NCBI RefSeq assembly: GCF_900182615.1
Contig: NZ_FXTE01000007.1
Location: 1 to 64,000 of the forward strand
Direction: 5' to 3'
Source of the DNA: Ruegeria faecimaris
GTDB taxonomy: Bacteria; Pseudomonadota; Alphaproteobacteria; Rhodobacterales; Rhodobacteraceae
DNA length: 64,000 bases
Part shown: one piece after another, positions 53,059 through 62,008 of the stretch
Layout of the letters: every line of letters begins with the position of its first letter
Numbering within the stretch: the first letter of the stretch is position 1
The notes under the pieces: generated by a model
Databases searched by the model: none
What the model was told of the DNA's origin: nothing
The model's input: only the letters and a program-made list of their open reading frames with translations
Program-made: the position numbers and the translations under genes

Positions 53059-54387
53059 ATGCTTTGGCAAACCTTTGATCAAACCGTCGAGCTGGGTTGG
53101 GATTTCTATCTCCCCGTTATCATATTCGTCTCGCTGATTGCACTGGCGGTTCCGGTTTGGGCCGCCATCGGGACCTCGGCGATCCTGATGTTGGTCATGT
53201 CCGGCGACCTTCCCTTGAGCCTTGTTGGCGAAAAGCTGTTCACCGGCATTGATGCCTTTGCGCTGACCGCGGTGCCGCTGTTTATCCTGACAGGGGACGT
53301 GCTGGTCCGAACCGGGCTCAGTCGAAAATTCCTTGATGTTGCCGAGGCATTGACGTGTTTCACCAAGGGTGGTTTCGGGTCTGCCACGGTTCTTGTCTGT
53401 GGCATGTTTGCGGCCATTTCGGGATCGGACGCAGCTGGTGCTGCCGCGGTCGGACGTATGACTATCGCACGCTTGGTCGAAAGCGGCTATCCGCGCCCCT
53501 ATGCCTGCGCTCTGGTGGCGGCGGGCGCCTGTACCGGCATTCTGATCCCACCGTCGATCGCCTATATCATCATCGGCCTTGTGCTCGGGATATCCGCATC
53601 GACCTTGTTCCTTGCGGCCTTGATCCCGGGGATCGCGATCCTGTTGTCGATCCTGATTACGAACCTGATCGTGAACCGCATCTACGCCTATGAAGGTGGC
53701 GGACAGATGACGATGGCCGAATGGTTGGGTAATCTGGGCCGTGCTCTAAAATCCGGTTGGTATGCGTTTATCGTGCCGGGTATCATCTTTTACGGCATAT
53801 TCTCGGGCCGCCTGACACCAACAGAAGCGGGTGCAACGGCGGTCGTTGTGACAATCATCATGGGCTTTATTCTGCGGACGCTGTCCCTTGCGGATTTTCC
53901 CGCCATGCTGGTCAGTTCGGCAAAGGTGAACGGCGTCATTCTTCCCATAATCGCTTTCTCGGCTCCCCTGGCCGAAGCGCTGGCCATCATGGGCGTTCCG
54001 CAAGGTTTTGTGACATCGGTGACCGGGCTGACGGATGAACCATGGTTACTGATCCTGCTGATGATCGGAATCCTGATCGCCGCCGGTTGCGTTATGGAAA
54101 CCACGCCGAATATCGTGATCCTTGCGCCTATCCTGAAACCACTCGCGGACAACATCGGCATGAACGAGATACAGTTCTGCATCATGATGATCACAGCTCT
54201 TGGCGTAGGCTTCATCACGCCGCCATTGGGGCTCAACCTGTTCGTGGTGTCTGGCATAACCGGGGAATCCATCCTCAAGATTGCCGCCCGTGCCGTTCCC
54301 TTTGTTCTTTGCATGTTCTTGGTTGTGTTGCTGATTGCTTATATGCCAGCGATTTCGACTACGTTCTTGCCCGAAATCTACAAGTAG
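53059..54387 (+). CDS. hpsM: TRAP large permease (HpsM-like)
   Basis: DctM-type permease of 442 residues with about 12 helices. Motifs: GMFAAISGSDAAGAAAVGRM, AAGACTGILIPPSIAYIIIG and, near the end, GVGFITPPLGLNLFVVSGIT. It imports the sulfonate with sodium, using HpsK and HpsL. GGAT-type ribosome binding site; 12 bases to the dehydrogenase gene that follows, so transport and catabolism are one unit. Confidence 0.88.
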   Translation: MLWQTFDQTVELGWDFYLPVIIFVSLIALAVPVWAAIGTSAILMLVMSGDLPLSLVGEKLFTGIDAFALTAVPLFILTGDVLVRTGLSRKFLDVAEALTCFTKGGFGSATVLVCGMFAAISGSDAAGAAAVGRMTIARLVESGYPRPYACALVAAGACTGILIPPSIAYIIIGLVLGISASTLFLAALIPGIAILLSILITNLIVNRIYAYEGGGQMTMAEWLGNLGRALKSGWYAFIVPGIIFYGIFSGRLTPTEAGATAVVVTIIMGFILRTLSLADFPAMLVSSAKVNGVILPIIAFSAPLAEALAIMGVPQGFVTSVTGLTDEPWLLILLMIGILIAAGCVMETTPNIVILAPILKPLADNIGMNEIQFCIMMITALGVGFITPPLGLNLFVVSGITGESILKIAARAVPFVLCMFLVVLLIAYMPAISTTFLPEIYK

Positions 54388-54399
54388 GACCTCGCTAAG

Positions 54400-55707
54400 A
54401 TGAAACGTGAATACCTGAAAAAAGCGACCCTAACCGCTAAATCGGATGCTTCCGAAGTCCACGAGACGGTCAGGACAATTCTGGCTGATATTGAGGCAGG
54501 CGGAGATGCAAAGGCTATGGAATACGCCGCCAAGTTCGATCAGTACGAGGGCAATGTCCTTTTGACTGCCGAAGAAATCGAGGCGGCAGGAGCGCTTGTG
54601 CCGGAGAGGCTGAAAGCGGACATCCGGTTTGCGCATGACAACGTCAAACGGTTTGCCGAGGCGCAAAAGGCCACAGTATCCGATGTCGAGGTTGAAATCG
54701 TACCGGGCATGATTGCGGGGCAAAAGGCTATCCCTGTTGATGCGGCGGGCTGTTATGTGCCCGGCGGTCGCTATAGCCACATTGCTTCGGCCATCATGAC
54801 TGTGACAACGGCCAAAGTTGCAGGTTGTCGCCACATTACCGCCTGTTCGCCACCCCGTCCCGGTGTAGGAGTTGCCCCGGCCATCATTTATGCCGCGAAC
54901 CTGTGTGGCGCGGACAAGATTATGGCACTTGGTGGCGTTCAGGGTGTGGCTGCAATGACGTTCGGACTGTTTGGCCTGCCCAAGGCCAACATCCTCGTGG
55001 GCCCCGGCAATCAGTTTGTTGCAGAAGCCAAGCGCATTCTTTTTGGCCGTGTCGGGATCGACATGATCGCGGGCCCAACGGACAGTTTGATCCTTGCAGA
55101 TGCAACAGCTGATCCGCATATCGTGGCAACGGATTTGGTAAGTCAGGCCGAACATGGCTACAACTCGCCTGTTTGGCTGGTCACAGATGACCGGGTGTTG
55201 GCCGAAAAGGTGATGGAGCTTGTGCCTGCCCTGATTGATGATCTGCCCGAGGTGAACCGCGACAACGCCTTTGCCGCTTGGCGTGACTATGCCGAAGTGA
55301 TCGTATGCTCAGATCGCGAAGAAATGGCTGTTTGCTCCGATGATTACGCGCCCGAACACCTGACAGTGCAGGCCGAAGATCTGGATTGGTGGCTTGAGCG
55401 GCTCACATGTTACGGCTCGCTGTTCCTTGGGGAAGAGACGACCGTTTCCTATGGTGACAAAGCGACGGGTACCAATCATGTGCTGCCAACGTCAGGGGCC
55501 GCCAACTATACTGGCGGTTTGTCAGTCCACAAATACATGAAGATTGTCACATGGCAGCGTGCAACACGCGAGGGTGCCAAGCAGGTTGCCGAAGCTACCG
55601 CGCGCATTTCCCGCCTTGAAGGGATGGAGGGGCACGCCCGTGCTGCGGATGTTCGTCTGGCCAAGTATTTCCCGGATGAAGCGTTCGACCTGACCGCAAA
55701 TGGCTGA
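54400..55707 (+). CDS. hpsN: DHPS 3-dehydrogenase HpsN (histidinol dehydrogenase-like)
   Basis: Zinc- and NAD-dependent enzyme of 435 residues of the HisD fold that oxidises (R)-DHPS to (R)-sulfolactate in two steps. Motifs: GCYVPGGRYSHIASAIMTV, GVQGVAAMTFGLFG, VGPGNQFVAEAKRILFGRVG, DLVSQAEHGYNSPVWLVT (zinc-ligand Gln and His) and SDDYAPEHL. Assignment to HpsN rather than biosynthetic HisD rests on the neighbours: no histidine gene is near, and SDR, alcohol dehydrogenase and comDE follow. Overlaps hpsO by 8 bases. Confidence 0.9.
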   Translation: MKREYLKKATLTAKSDASEVHETVRTILADIEAGGDAKAMEYAAKFDQYEGNVLLTAEEIEAAGALVPERLKADIRFAHDNVKRFAEAQKATVSDVEVEIVPGMIAGQKAIPVDAAGCYVPGGRYSHIASAIMTVTTAKVAGCRHITACSPPRPGVGVAPAIIYAANLCGADKIMALGGVQGVAAMTFGLFGLPKANILVGPGNQFVAEAKRILFGRVGIDMIAGPTDSLILADATADPHIVATDLVSQAEHGYNSPVWLVTDDRVLAEKVMELVPALIDDLPEVNRDNAFAAWRDYAEVIVCSDREEMAVCSDDYAPEHLTVQAEDLDWWLERLTCYGSLFLGEETTVSYGDKATGTNHVLPTSGAANYTGGLSVHKYMKIVTWQRATREGAKQVAEATARISRLEGMEGHARAADVRLAKYFPDEAFDLTANG

Positions 55708-56461
55708 TCCAAGATCTCTGTTTGACCTGACTGGCCGCGTGGCCTGTGTAACCGGCGCCAGCTCCGGCCTCGGGCGGCGTGCGGTCATCGCACTGGCAAG
55801 CGCCGGGGCCCGCGTGGTGGGCGTAGCCCGGCGCGAGGACGCACTGCAGCGCTTGCAAAACGAGGTCGGCAAAGATGTGGACTACGTTGTAGCGGATGTC
55901 GCCGACCGTGATGCACTCTCACACTTGGTAGAAGCGGTCAGCGCACCGTTCGGAGCGCCAGACATCATTGTGCACGCCGCGGGCATCAACACCCGTCAGA
56001 CGGCGGATGACGTGACACCAGAAGGTTGGGACCAGACCGTGGCGCTGAACATCTCGGCCCCGTTTTTCCTGAGCCAGGCGCTGGTGCCCGCGATGAAGGC
56101 AAAGGGGTGGGGGCGGATCGTGAATTTTGCCTCGCTCCAAACCACGCGCGCTTTTCCCGGTGGCATCGCCTATGGGACGACCAAGGCGGGCATTGCCCAA
56201 CTGACCCGCGCTATGGCCGAGGCGTGGTCGACCTATGGCATCACAGCCAATGCGATTGGGCCTGGGTTTTTTCCGACAGAACTGACCGAGGCCGTCTTTG
56301 CCGATCCGAACCGAGCCACGCGCAATGCCGTCCAGACCTGCATCGGACGCAATGGCCGTTTGGAAGACATGGACGGCCCCATGCTGTTTCTCTGCTCGGA
56401 CGCGTCCGGTTACGTGACCGGACAAACCTTGATGGTCGACGGAGGGTTCACAGCAAAATGA
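55700..56461 (+). CDS. hpsO: DHPS 2-dehydrogenase HpsO (SDR family)
   Basis: Short-chain dehydrogenase of 253 residues: NAD site VTGASSGLGRRAVIALASAG, Asn region IIVHAAGINTR, catalytic Ser in FASLQTT and the YxxxK motif in GGIAYGTTKAGIAQ; ending QTLMVDGGFTAK. In the DHPS pathway HpsO and HpsP interconvert the DHPS enantiomers through the 2-keto form so that all substrate reaches HpsN. Overlaps hpsP by 4 bases. Confidence 0.87.
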   Translation: MADPRSLFDLTGRVACVTGASSGLGRRAVIALASAGARVVGVARREDALQRLQNEVGKDVDYVVADVADRDALSHLVEAVSAPFGAPDIIVHAAGINTRQTADDVTPEGWDQTVALNISAPFFLSQALVPAMKAKGWGRIVNFASLQTTRAFPGGIAYGTTKAGIAQLTRAMAEAWSTYGITANAIGPGFFPTELTEAVFADPNRATRNAVQTCIGRNGRLEDMDGPMLFLCSDASGYVTGQTLMVDGGFTAK

Positions 56462-57438
56462 AAGCGTTGGTCTACGAAGGTGTCGAAACGCTTGGTGTGC
56501 GCGAAGTCCCCAACCCGACGGTCGGCCAGGGCCAGTCGCTGGTTCGTATCGAGGCCTCGGGCATCTGCGGGTCGGACATGCACGCCTACCTCGGCCATGA
56601 CGACAGGCGTCCTGCGCCCTTGATTCTGGGCCATGAGGCTGCTGGTGTGATTGAGGGCGGCGCGCGTGACGGCGAACGGGTCACGATCAATCCGCTGGTC
56701 AGCTGTGGCACTTGTCCCGCGTGTCAGACGGGCCGAGATAACCTGTGCCCGGACCGTATGATCATCTCCATGCCGCCGCGCGAAGGGGCCTTTGCTCAAT
56801 ATGTGGCAATGCAAGGCAGCAATCTTATCGTGGTGCCGGATCATGTTCCGTTGCAAAAGGCTGCACTGGCCGAACCTCTGGCCGTCAGTTGGCATTCCAT
56901 ACGGTTGGGGCTGACGGGGCTTGATCCGGGTGCCAGCCGCACCGCGCTTGTACTGGGGGGCGGGGCTATTGGTCTTGCCGCGGCCCTTGCCCTCAAGGCG
57001 CAGGGGGTCGATGACGTAACTGTTGCTGAACCAAGCGACAAGCGACGCACATTCCTGGAAGATCAATGCCTTGTGAAATCTGTACCCACAGGGGCAGGAC
57101 AGTATGGCATCGTGGTCGACGCCGTCGGATACGCGGCAACACGCGCCGCAGCTTCTGCCATGGCTGAACCGGGGGGCGTCATCGTCCATATCGGCCTGGG
57201 CGAAGACACGGGCGGCCTCGATATCCGGCGGATGACCTTGCAAGAGGTGACGTTCATCGGAACCTATACCTACACACCGGAGGACTTCCGGGATACCTGC
57301 AGCGCGCTTTTCGATGGCGCGCTTGGCCCGCTAGACTGGGCAGAACATCGCAGCCTGAATGATGGACCGCAGGCATTTGCCGATCTACGATCGGGAGCGG
57401 TTGCAGCCCCCAAGATCATCCTCGATCCGTGGGCCTGA
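56458..57438 (+). CDS. hpsP: DHPS 2-dehydrogenase HpsP (zinc alcohol dehydrogenase)
   Basis: Zinc-dependent medium-chain dehydrogenase of 326 residues. Catalytic zinc: Cys in ASGICGSDMHAYLG and GHEAAGVIEG; structural zinc: CGTCPACQTGRDNLC. NAD-binding region ALVLGGGAIGLAAALALKAQ. ATG at 56458 overlaps the hpsO stop; the frame is open much further upstream, but that part is antisense-like shadow inside hpsO. Partner of HpsO in handling the two DHPS enantiomers. Confidence 0.88.
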   Translation: MKALVYEGVETLGVREVPNPTVGQGQSLVRIEASGICGSDMHAYLGHDDRRPAPLILGHEAAGVIEGGARDGERVTINPLVSCGTCPACQTGRDNLCPDRMIISMPPREGAFAQYVAMQGSNLIVVPDHVPLQKAALAEPLAVSWHSIRLGLTGLDPGASRTALVLGGGAIGLAAALALKAQGVDDVTVAEPSDKRRTFLEDQCLVKSVPTGAGQYGIVVDAVGYAATRAAASAMAEPGGVIVHIGLGEDTGGLDIRRMTLQEVTFIGTYTYTPEDFRDTCSALFDGALGPLDWAEHRSLNDGPQAFADLRSGAVAAPKIILDPWA

Positions 57439-57471
57439 CACTTATGATCACCAACCAAATGGAGACACTTC

Positions 57472-57885
57472 ATGTACTATAAAATCCTCGTCCCGATGGC
57501 GCTGGACCATGGCGTGTCGACTCATACACTTGAGATAGCCAACGCGCTGAGTGCAAAGGATGCCCAGATCTTAGCCCTTCACGTTCATGAGGCGCCCCAA
57601 GGCTCTGTCAGTGCGTATCTGGACGAAGAGATGGTTGCCGCCGGGTTTGAAAAAGCGCGTGCTGATCTTGAGGGCAAATTGTCTGGACATCCCGGTGTCA
57701 CGCCTGTGATTGTAAAAGGACATTCGGCCCGCACTATCATCGACTATTCCGAGGCGCATGGCATCGACTGCATCGTGCTTGGATCCCACAAACCTGGTCT
57801 GAGAGATTATTTCCTGGGCTCCACAGCTGCTCGCGTCGTGCGGCACGCAGGCTGTGCCGTCCATGTGCATCGCGCGTCCTCTTGA
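57472..57885 (+). CDS. Universal stress protein (UspA family)
   Basis: Protein of 137 residues: start YYKILVPMALDHGVSTHTLE and the ATP-binding-type end DCIVLGSHKPGLRDYFLGST followed by AARVVRHAGCAVHVH. Members of this family recur inside taurine and sulfonate operons. Its place between hpsP and comD, on the same strand with short gaps, suggests co-expression. Molecular role unknown. Confidence 0.85.
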   Translation: MYYKILVPMALDHGVSTHTLEIANALSAKDAQILALHVHEAPQGSVSAYLDEEMVAAGFEKARADLEGKLSGHPGVTPVIVKGHSARTIIDYSEAHGIDCIVLGSHKPGLRDYFLGSTAARVVRHAGCAVHVHRASS

Positions 57886-57925
57886 TGACGCTCTCCTCTC
57901 CTTTCAAGAAAGGCCCTTCTGCAAC

Positions 57926-58432
57926 ATGAACATAGACAAGAAGATCACCGATGATCTTGTCGCGAATGACATCTCGTTCGTGACGACGGTGCCCTGCAAA
58001 CAGCTTGCGGGCGTTATCGAGGAAATAGACCAACACCCCGATATCTTCCATATTCCGTCGAACAAGGAAGACGAGGGCATGGGCCTGTGTGCCGGTGCGT
58101 GGATGGGTGGAAAACGCCCTGCGATCATCATGCAGAACACAGCCATTGGGGTGACGATCAACACTCTTGCGACGTTGATCCAGTATTACCGGATGCCGCT
58201 GCCGATGTTGATCAGCTACCGCGGAGAGCTGCGCGAACCTGTGGCGTGCCAGGTGGAAATGGCGGTGCATACCAAGGCGCTGCTGGCGCAGATGAATATC
58301 CCCACCTACCACTTCCATCACCAGAAGGATGTGGAAGAGCTGGATATGATCCTGAAGTATACCTTTATGTGCAACAAACCCGTGGCAATCCTGACCGATG
58401 CCAATTTCTGGGGAGGCTATGGCGACCAATGA
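57926..58432 (+). CDS. comD: Sulfopyruvate decarboxylase alpha subunit ComD
   Basis: Thiamine diphosphate enzyme subunit of 168 residues: FVTTVPCKQLAGVIEEIDQH, HIPSNKEDEGMGLCAGAWMG with the activating Glu of the cofactor, and MQNTAIGVTINTLATLIQYY. With ComE it converts 3-sulfopyruvate to sulfoacetaldehyde and CO2. AGAAAGG precedes the ATG at 57926. Overlaps comE by 4 bases. Confidence 0.9.
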   Translation: MNIDKKITDDLVANDISFVTTVPCKQLAGVIEEIDQHPDIFHIPSNKEDEGMGLCAGAWMGGKRPAIIMQNTAIGVTINTLATLIQYYRMPLPMLISYRGELREPVACQVEMAVHTKALLAQMNIPTYHFHHQKDVEELDMILKYTFMCNKPVAILTDANFWGGYGDQ

Positions 58433-58983
58433 TCCGTTCTGAAATCCTCAAGGAAATTGCACCTCAACTCCGTGATCAACTAGTGGTCTGCAACATTGGC
58501 ATCCCCAGCCAAGAACTGCATGCCATCGACGATCAACCAACGAATTTCTACATGCTCGGCACGATGGGCCTCGCTTCGTCTATCGGCTTGGGTCTGGCGC
58601 TGGCGCAGCCTAAAACCGTGATCTCCATTGATGGCGACGGGTCGGTGTTGACCAATCTGGGCACTTTACCGACCATCGGGAACAATATGCCTCCAAACTT
58701 TATCCTGATGATCATCGACAATGGATCATATGGATCAACCGGTGATCAGCCGACCTATACCGGGCGCAAGACCGATCTGGCAGGCATGGCGCGTGCGGCC
58801 GGATGTGACAATGTCGTTGAAGTGCAGGATGTAGATACCGGGAAAGCATTGCAAGAGGCGATGGACGCGCAGGTCGGCACGGTCATGATCGTGAAGTGCG
58901 ACAGTGGAAATGCCAAGATGCCGGTCATCACGATGGACCCAGTGATCATCAAGGATCGCTTTATGAAAGCGGTGGCTGGTTGA
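58429..58983 (+). CDS. comE: Sulfopyruvate decarboxylase beta subunit ComE
   Basis: Pyrophosphate-binding subunit of 184 residues with the thiamine diphosphate motif ISIDGDGSVLTNLGTLPTIG and ending in FILMIIDNGSYGST. GTMGLASSIGLGLALAQPKT precedes the motif, as in the family. Overlaps comD by 4 bases and slcD by 1 base, so the three are tightly coupled. Confidence 0.9.
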   Translation: MIRSEILKEIAPQLRDQLVVCNIGIPSQELHAIDDQPTNFYMLGTMGLASSIGLGLALAQPKTVISIDGDGSVLTNLGTLPTIGNNMPPNFILMIIDNGSYGSTGDQPTYTGRKTDLAGMARAAGCDNVVEVQDVDTGKALQEAMDAQVGTVMIVKCDSGNAKMPVITMDPVIIKDRFMKAVAG

Positions 58984-60074
58984 TGAACCGCGCCGCGCGA
59001 ATTCATTCCAGTGAGGATGCGCGGCGTTTGGCCAAGGCACGTCTGCCTTGGATGGTGTTTGACTATATCGATGGGGCCGCAGGGTCAGAAACGGGGGCTG
59101 CGCGTAACCGCGCTGCTCTGGATGACATTTGCCTTGAACCCCGGATATTGAAAGACGTCAGCAATCGGTCTTTGGACATGCCGCTGTTTGGCAAGATTGC
59201 CAAGCGGCCCTTTGGCATTGCGCCGATGGGGATGTGCAACCTGTCCAGACCTGGTGCCGATCTGATGCTGGCGCGGTTGGCCGCGCGCGAATCCGTGCCT
59301 TTGGGGGTCTCGACCGTGGCCTCAACCCCGCTGGAAAAAATGATCGAGGTTGCCGAAGGGCACGCGTGGTTCCAGCTTTATTTCAGCGGGGACGGAACGG
59401 GGTCGTTCAAGCTGGCAAAGCGGGCGCAAGATGCCGGATACGAAACCCTGATCGTAACCGTCGACGTGCCCGAGGTTGGTCGCCGACCGCGTGAGTTGCG
59501 CCATGGTTTTACCATGCCATTCCGTATCGGACCCCGCCAATTTCTGGACTTTGCCCTGCACCCGCAATGGTCGCTTATGTCACTTGCCGCAGGTCGTCCG
59601 CAGGTGGCAAATTTCGAGATGCCGGGCTTTGAATTCGACCGCACCGAAAGCCGCGCGAGGGCGACTTGGACAACATTGAAGGCTCTGCGCGATTTGTGGC
59701 AGGGCAACCTGGTAGTAAAAGGCGTGACCAACGCCGAGGATGCGCTGCAGCTGAAATCCGAAGGCGTTGACGCCATTCAAGTGTCAAATCATGGCGCACG
59801 GCAACTTGAAAGCGCACCCGCTGCCGTTCACGCGCTGGGCCGGATACGAGACAGCGTTGGTGCGGATTTTCCGCTATTCTACGACAGTGGCTTACGATCT
59901 GGCGAAGACGTTCTGAAAGCCCTCGATCAGAGTGCAAATTACGTGTTTTTTGGCCGCGTATTGCAATTTGCCATCGCCGCGGCCGGCGAAGAAGGTTTGC
60001 ATAGACTGTGGAATATCCTCAGCGAAGAGTTGTCGAGTGCACTTGCTCAGGTTGGTCGGACGAAACTGACCTGA
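58983..60074 (+). CDS. slcD: FMN-dependent sulfolactate dehydrogenase (SlcD-like)
   Basis: Enzyme of 363 residues of the lactate dehydrogenase/glycolate oxidase family. Substrate and FMN motifs: PWMVFDYIDGAAGSETGAAR, FGIAPMGMCNLSRPGADLML and the catalytic His plus Arg in IQVSNHGARQLESAPAAV, then FYDSGLRSGEDVLKALDQSA. Next to comDE it would oxidise sulfolactate to sulfopyruvate, the step between HpsN and ComDE; a plain lactate dehydrogenase is the alternative. Last gene of the DHPS operon. Confidence 0.82.
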   Translation: MNRAARIHSSEDARRLAKARLPWMVFDYIDGAAGSETGAARNRAALDDICLEPRILKDVSNRSLDMPLFGKIAKRPFGIAPMGMCNLSRPGADLMLARLAARESVPLGVSTVASTPLEKMIEVAEGHAWFQLYFSGDGTGSFKLAKRAQDAGYETLIVTVDVPEVGRRPRELRHGFTMPFRIGPRQFLDFALHPQWSLMSLAAGRPQVANFEMPGFEFDRTESRARATWTTLKALRDLWQGNLVVKGVTNAEDALQLKSEGVDAIQVSNHGARQLESAPAAVHALGRIRDSVGADFPLFYDSGLRSGEDVLKALDQSANYVFFGRVLQFAIAAAGEEGLHRLWNILSEELSSALAQVGRTKLT

Positions 60075-60302
60075 AGCATCTGAACAAATGTGAATGCCGT
60101 CGGTAACGCCTCTAACGCAAACAATCCGGATGCCGCTACGAATTATTTTGCCCTGGACGCTGTGTTCGACTACGCCAGCGGCCCGAGGTGTTTGCCCGCC
60201 GGTTCGAGAGTGCAAAGACCCTGAATTGGGAAGCGTTGGGAAACCTAAGCAACCATCCATTTCAGACGCGCATGCGTGCGCTTTGCAGGAATCGAAAGCC
60301 GA

Positions 60303-61181
60303 TCACGTTTCTTTTGCCGACCGCGATTTTAGCCAGTTTACGACTTGCATCACCGCGTGTTGGTTTGCGGCCGAACGCTCTATGAGGAGGTAAAAATCGC
60401 TACCACCGATGTCTCTTGCCGCACCAACCTCTACCAGGCGTCCTGCCTCAAGATCTCGGGAAACCATGAAACGGCTGACAAGGGCCACACCCTGTCGCGC
60501 GATGGCAGCGTCAACCGCTAGCGCTGTCTGGCTTAATCGAAGGCCGCGTTGCGATTTGTCACGAACCCCTAGGTCTGCAAGGTATCGCGGCCAAAGGTCA
60601 TGCGTGTCATGAATTTTGGGCAGGTGTGCAAGGTCATCTGGTGTTAACGAATCGAATGCTTCGCTGATAAACTCGGGTGCGGCTACGGCAATCACCTCTT
60701 GTCTGAAAATAAGCGCCGCACGAAGCGCGGCGCCAAACGGCGGCGATCCCTGCCGGACGGCAAGGTCGATCCCGTCGCTGTGAAAGCTGGAGACTTTTTC
60801 AGTGGCCAAGATCCGCAAGTCGATTTCCGGATGGCTCTCTGCAAAGTCTGGCAGATTCGGGATCAACCATCTCGCAGCAAAAGTCGGGGTGACGCTTATT
60901 ATAACCTTGTCCGGTTCCGGCTTTAGCTCGGCGGTTGCTGATCTAAGACTTGCAAAGGCAACCGATATACGTGCGTGATAGCTACGGCCAACCGAGGTGA
61001 ACTCCAATCCTTTGGGCACCCTTTCGAACAATGTGACTTCTAGGTGAGCTTCCAGCAGTCGCACCTGCTGCGCCACCGCCCCTTGTGTTACGCCCAACTC
61101 ATCTGCAGCGGCGCGGAAACTGAGGCGGCGCCCAGCGACTTCGAATGCCCGTAAACCGTTGAGGGGAGGAAGATCAGCCAT
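60303..61181 (-). CDS. LysR-family regulator (GcvA-like)
   Basis: Regulator of 292 residues: LSFRAAADELGVTQGAVAQQ in the helix-turn-helix and GIDLAVRQGSPPFGAALRAA in the effector domain, the GcvA branch. It converges on the DHPS operon and is divergent from the SDR gene at 61280 with 98 bases between starts, so the SDR is its more likely target. The 228 bases between slcD and this gene hold nothing recognisable. Confidence 0.85.
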   Translation of the reverse strand: MADLPPLNGLRAFEVAGRRLSFRAAADELGVTQGAVAQQVRLLEAHLEVTLFERVPKGLEFTSVGRSYHARISVAFASLRSATAELKPEPDKVIISVTPTFAARWLIPNLPDFAESHPEIDLRILATEKVSSFHSDGIDLAVRQGSPPFGAALRAALIFRQEVIAVAAPEFISEAFDSLTPDDLAHLPKIHDTHDLWPRYLADLGVRDKSQRGLRLSQTALAVDAAIARQGVALVSRFMVSRDLEAGRLVEVGAARDIGGSDFYLLIERSAANQHAVMQVVNWLKSRSAKET

Positions 61182-61279
61182 GAGACAATAGTATTTCTAC
61201 TGTAATGAAACATCAAATCTCAATCGAACGACGCATCGAAACAGGATATTTTCACAGAATACAAAAGGGGAATCGTCAG

Positions 61280-61984
61280 ATGGCAGTAGAAAAAGTAGCT
61301 TTGATTACCGCGGGCGGGAGTGGCATGGGGGCTGACGCGGCGCGCCGGCTCGCCAAAGATGGCTTCAAAGTCGGCATCCTCTCTTCTTCGGGTAAAGGCG
61401 AAGCACTCGGCGCCGAGCTGGGTGGTTTTGGCGTCACTGGTTCTAACCTCAGTGGTGACGATCTGACTGCTTTGGTCACGGGCGCGACGGAGCGTTGGGG
61501 CCGCGTCGATGTCTTGGTCAATTCCGCCGGTCATGGCCCGAAAGGGCCCGTATTAGAGATCGGTGACGATGACTGGCATCAAGGGATGGAGGTCTATTTG
61601 ATGAATGTGATCCGCCCAACACGGCTGGTGACACCCTTGATGCAGCAACAGGGCAGGGGGGTGATTATCAACATCTCTACTTTCGCGGCGTTTGAGCCCG
61701 ATCCGCTGTTTCCAACATCAGGCGTCTTCCGGGCAGGATTGGCCGCCTTTGCCAAACTCTATTCTGATAAATATGCCGCAGAGAATATTCGCATGAATAA
61801 CATCCTGCCGGGTTTCATCGACAGCCTGCCCGAAACAGAAGACCGCAAAGCCCGGATTCCGATGGGACGTTACGGTCATGCTGCGGAGGTCTCTTCGCTT
61901 GTCTCATGGCTGGCGTCTGAAGGCGGTGGCTATATGACGGGTCAAAACTTGCGCGTTGACGGAGGATTGACCCGCGCTGTTTGA
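61280..61984 (+). CDS. SDR-family protein with altered catalytic motif
   Basis: Protein of 234 residues with a Rossmann start ALITAGGSGMGADAARRLAK and the SDR landmark VLVNSAGHGPKGPVLEIGDD, ending YMTGQNLRVDGGLTRAV. Where SDRs have the catalytic YxxxK the sequence is FPTSGVFRAGLAAFAKL, so Tyr and Lys appear replaced by Ser and Arg; the Ser of the triad (NISTFAAFE) is shifted to Thr/Ser. ATG at 61280 follows AAGGGG. Either a divergent SDR subfamily with other chemistry or a non-catalytic binding protein. Divergent from the LysR gene. Confidence 0.78.
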   Translation: MAVEKVALITAGGSGMGADAARRLAKDGFKVGILSSSGKGEALGAELGGFGVTGSNLSGDDLTALVTGATERWGRVDVLVNSAGHGPKGPVLEIGDDDWHQGMEVYLMNVIRPTRLVTPLMQQQGRGVIINISTFAAFEPDPLFPTSGVFRAGLAAFAKLYSDKYAAENIRMNNILPGFIDSLPETEDRKARIPMGRYGHAAEVSSLVSWLASEGGGYMTGQNLRVDGGLTRAV

Positions 61985-62008
61985 GGCAACGTATCTGTTT
62001 GCACAACA

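Noticed and set aside
54400..55707. Biosynthetic histidinol dehydrogenase HisD
   Set aside because: No histidine genes nearby; the full DHPS gene set surrounds it, so HpsN fits better.
56026..56457. Upstream extension of the hpsP frame
   Set aside because: It overlaps hpsO in another frame; hpsP aligns with its family from the ATG at 56458.
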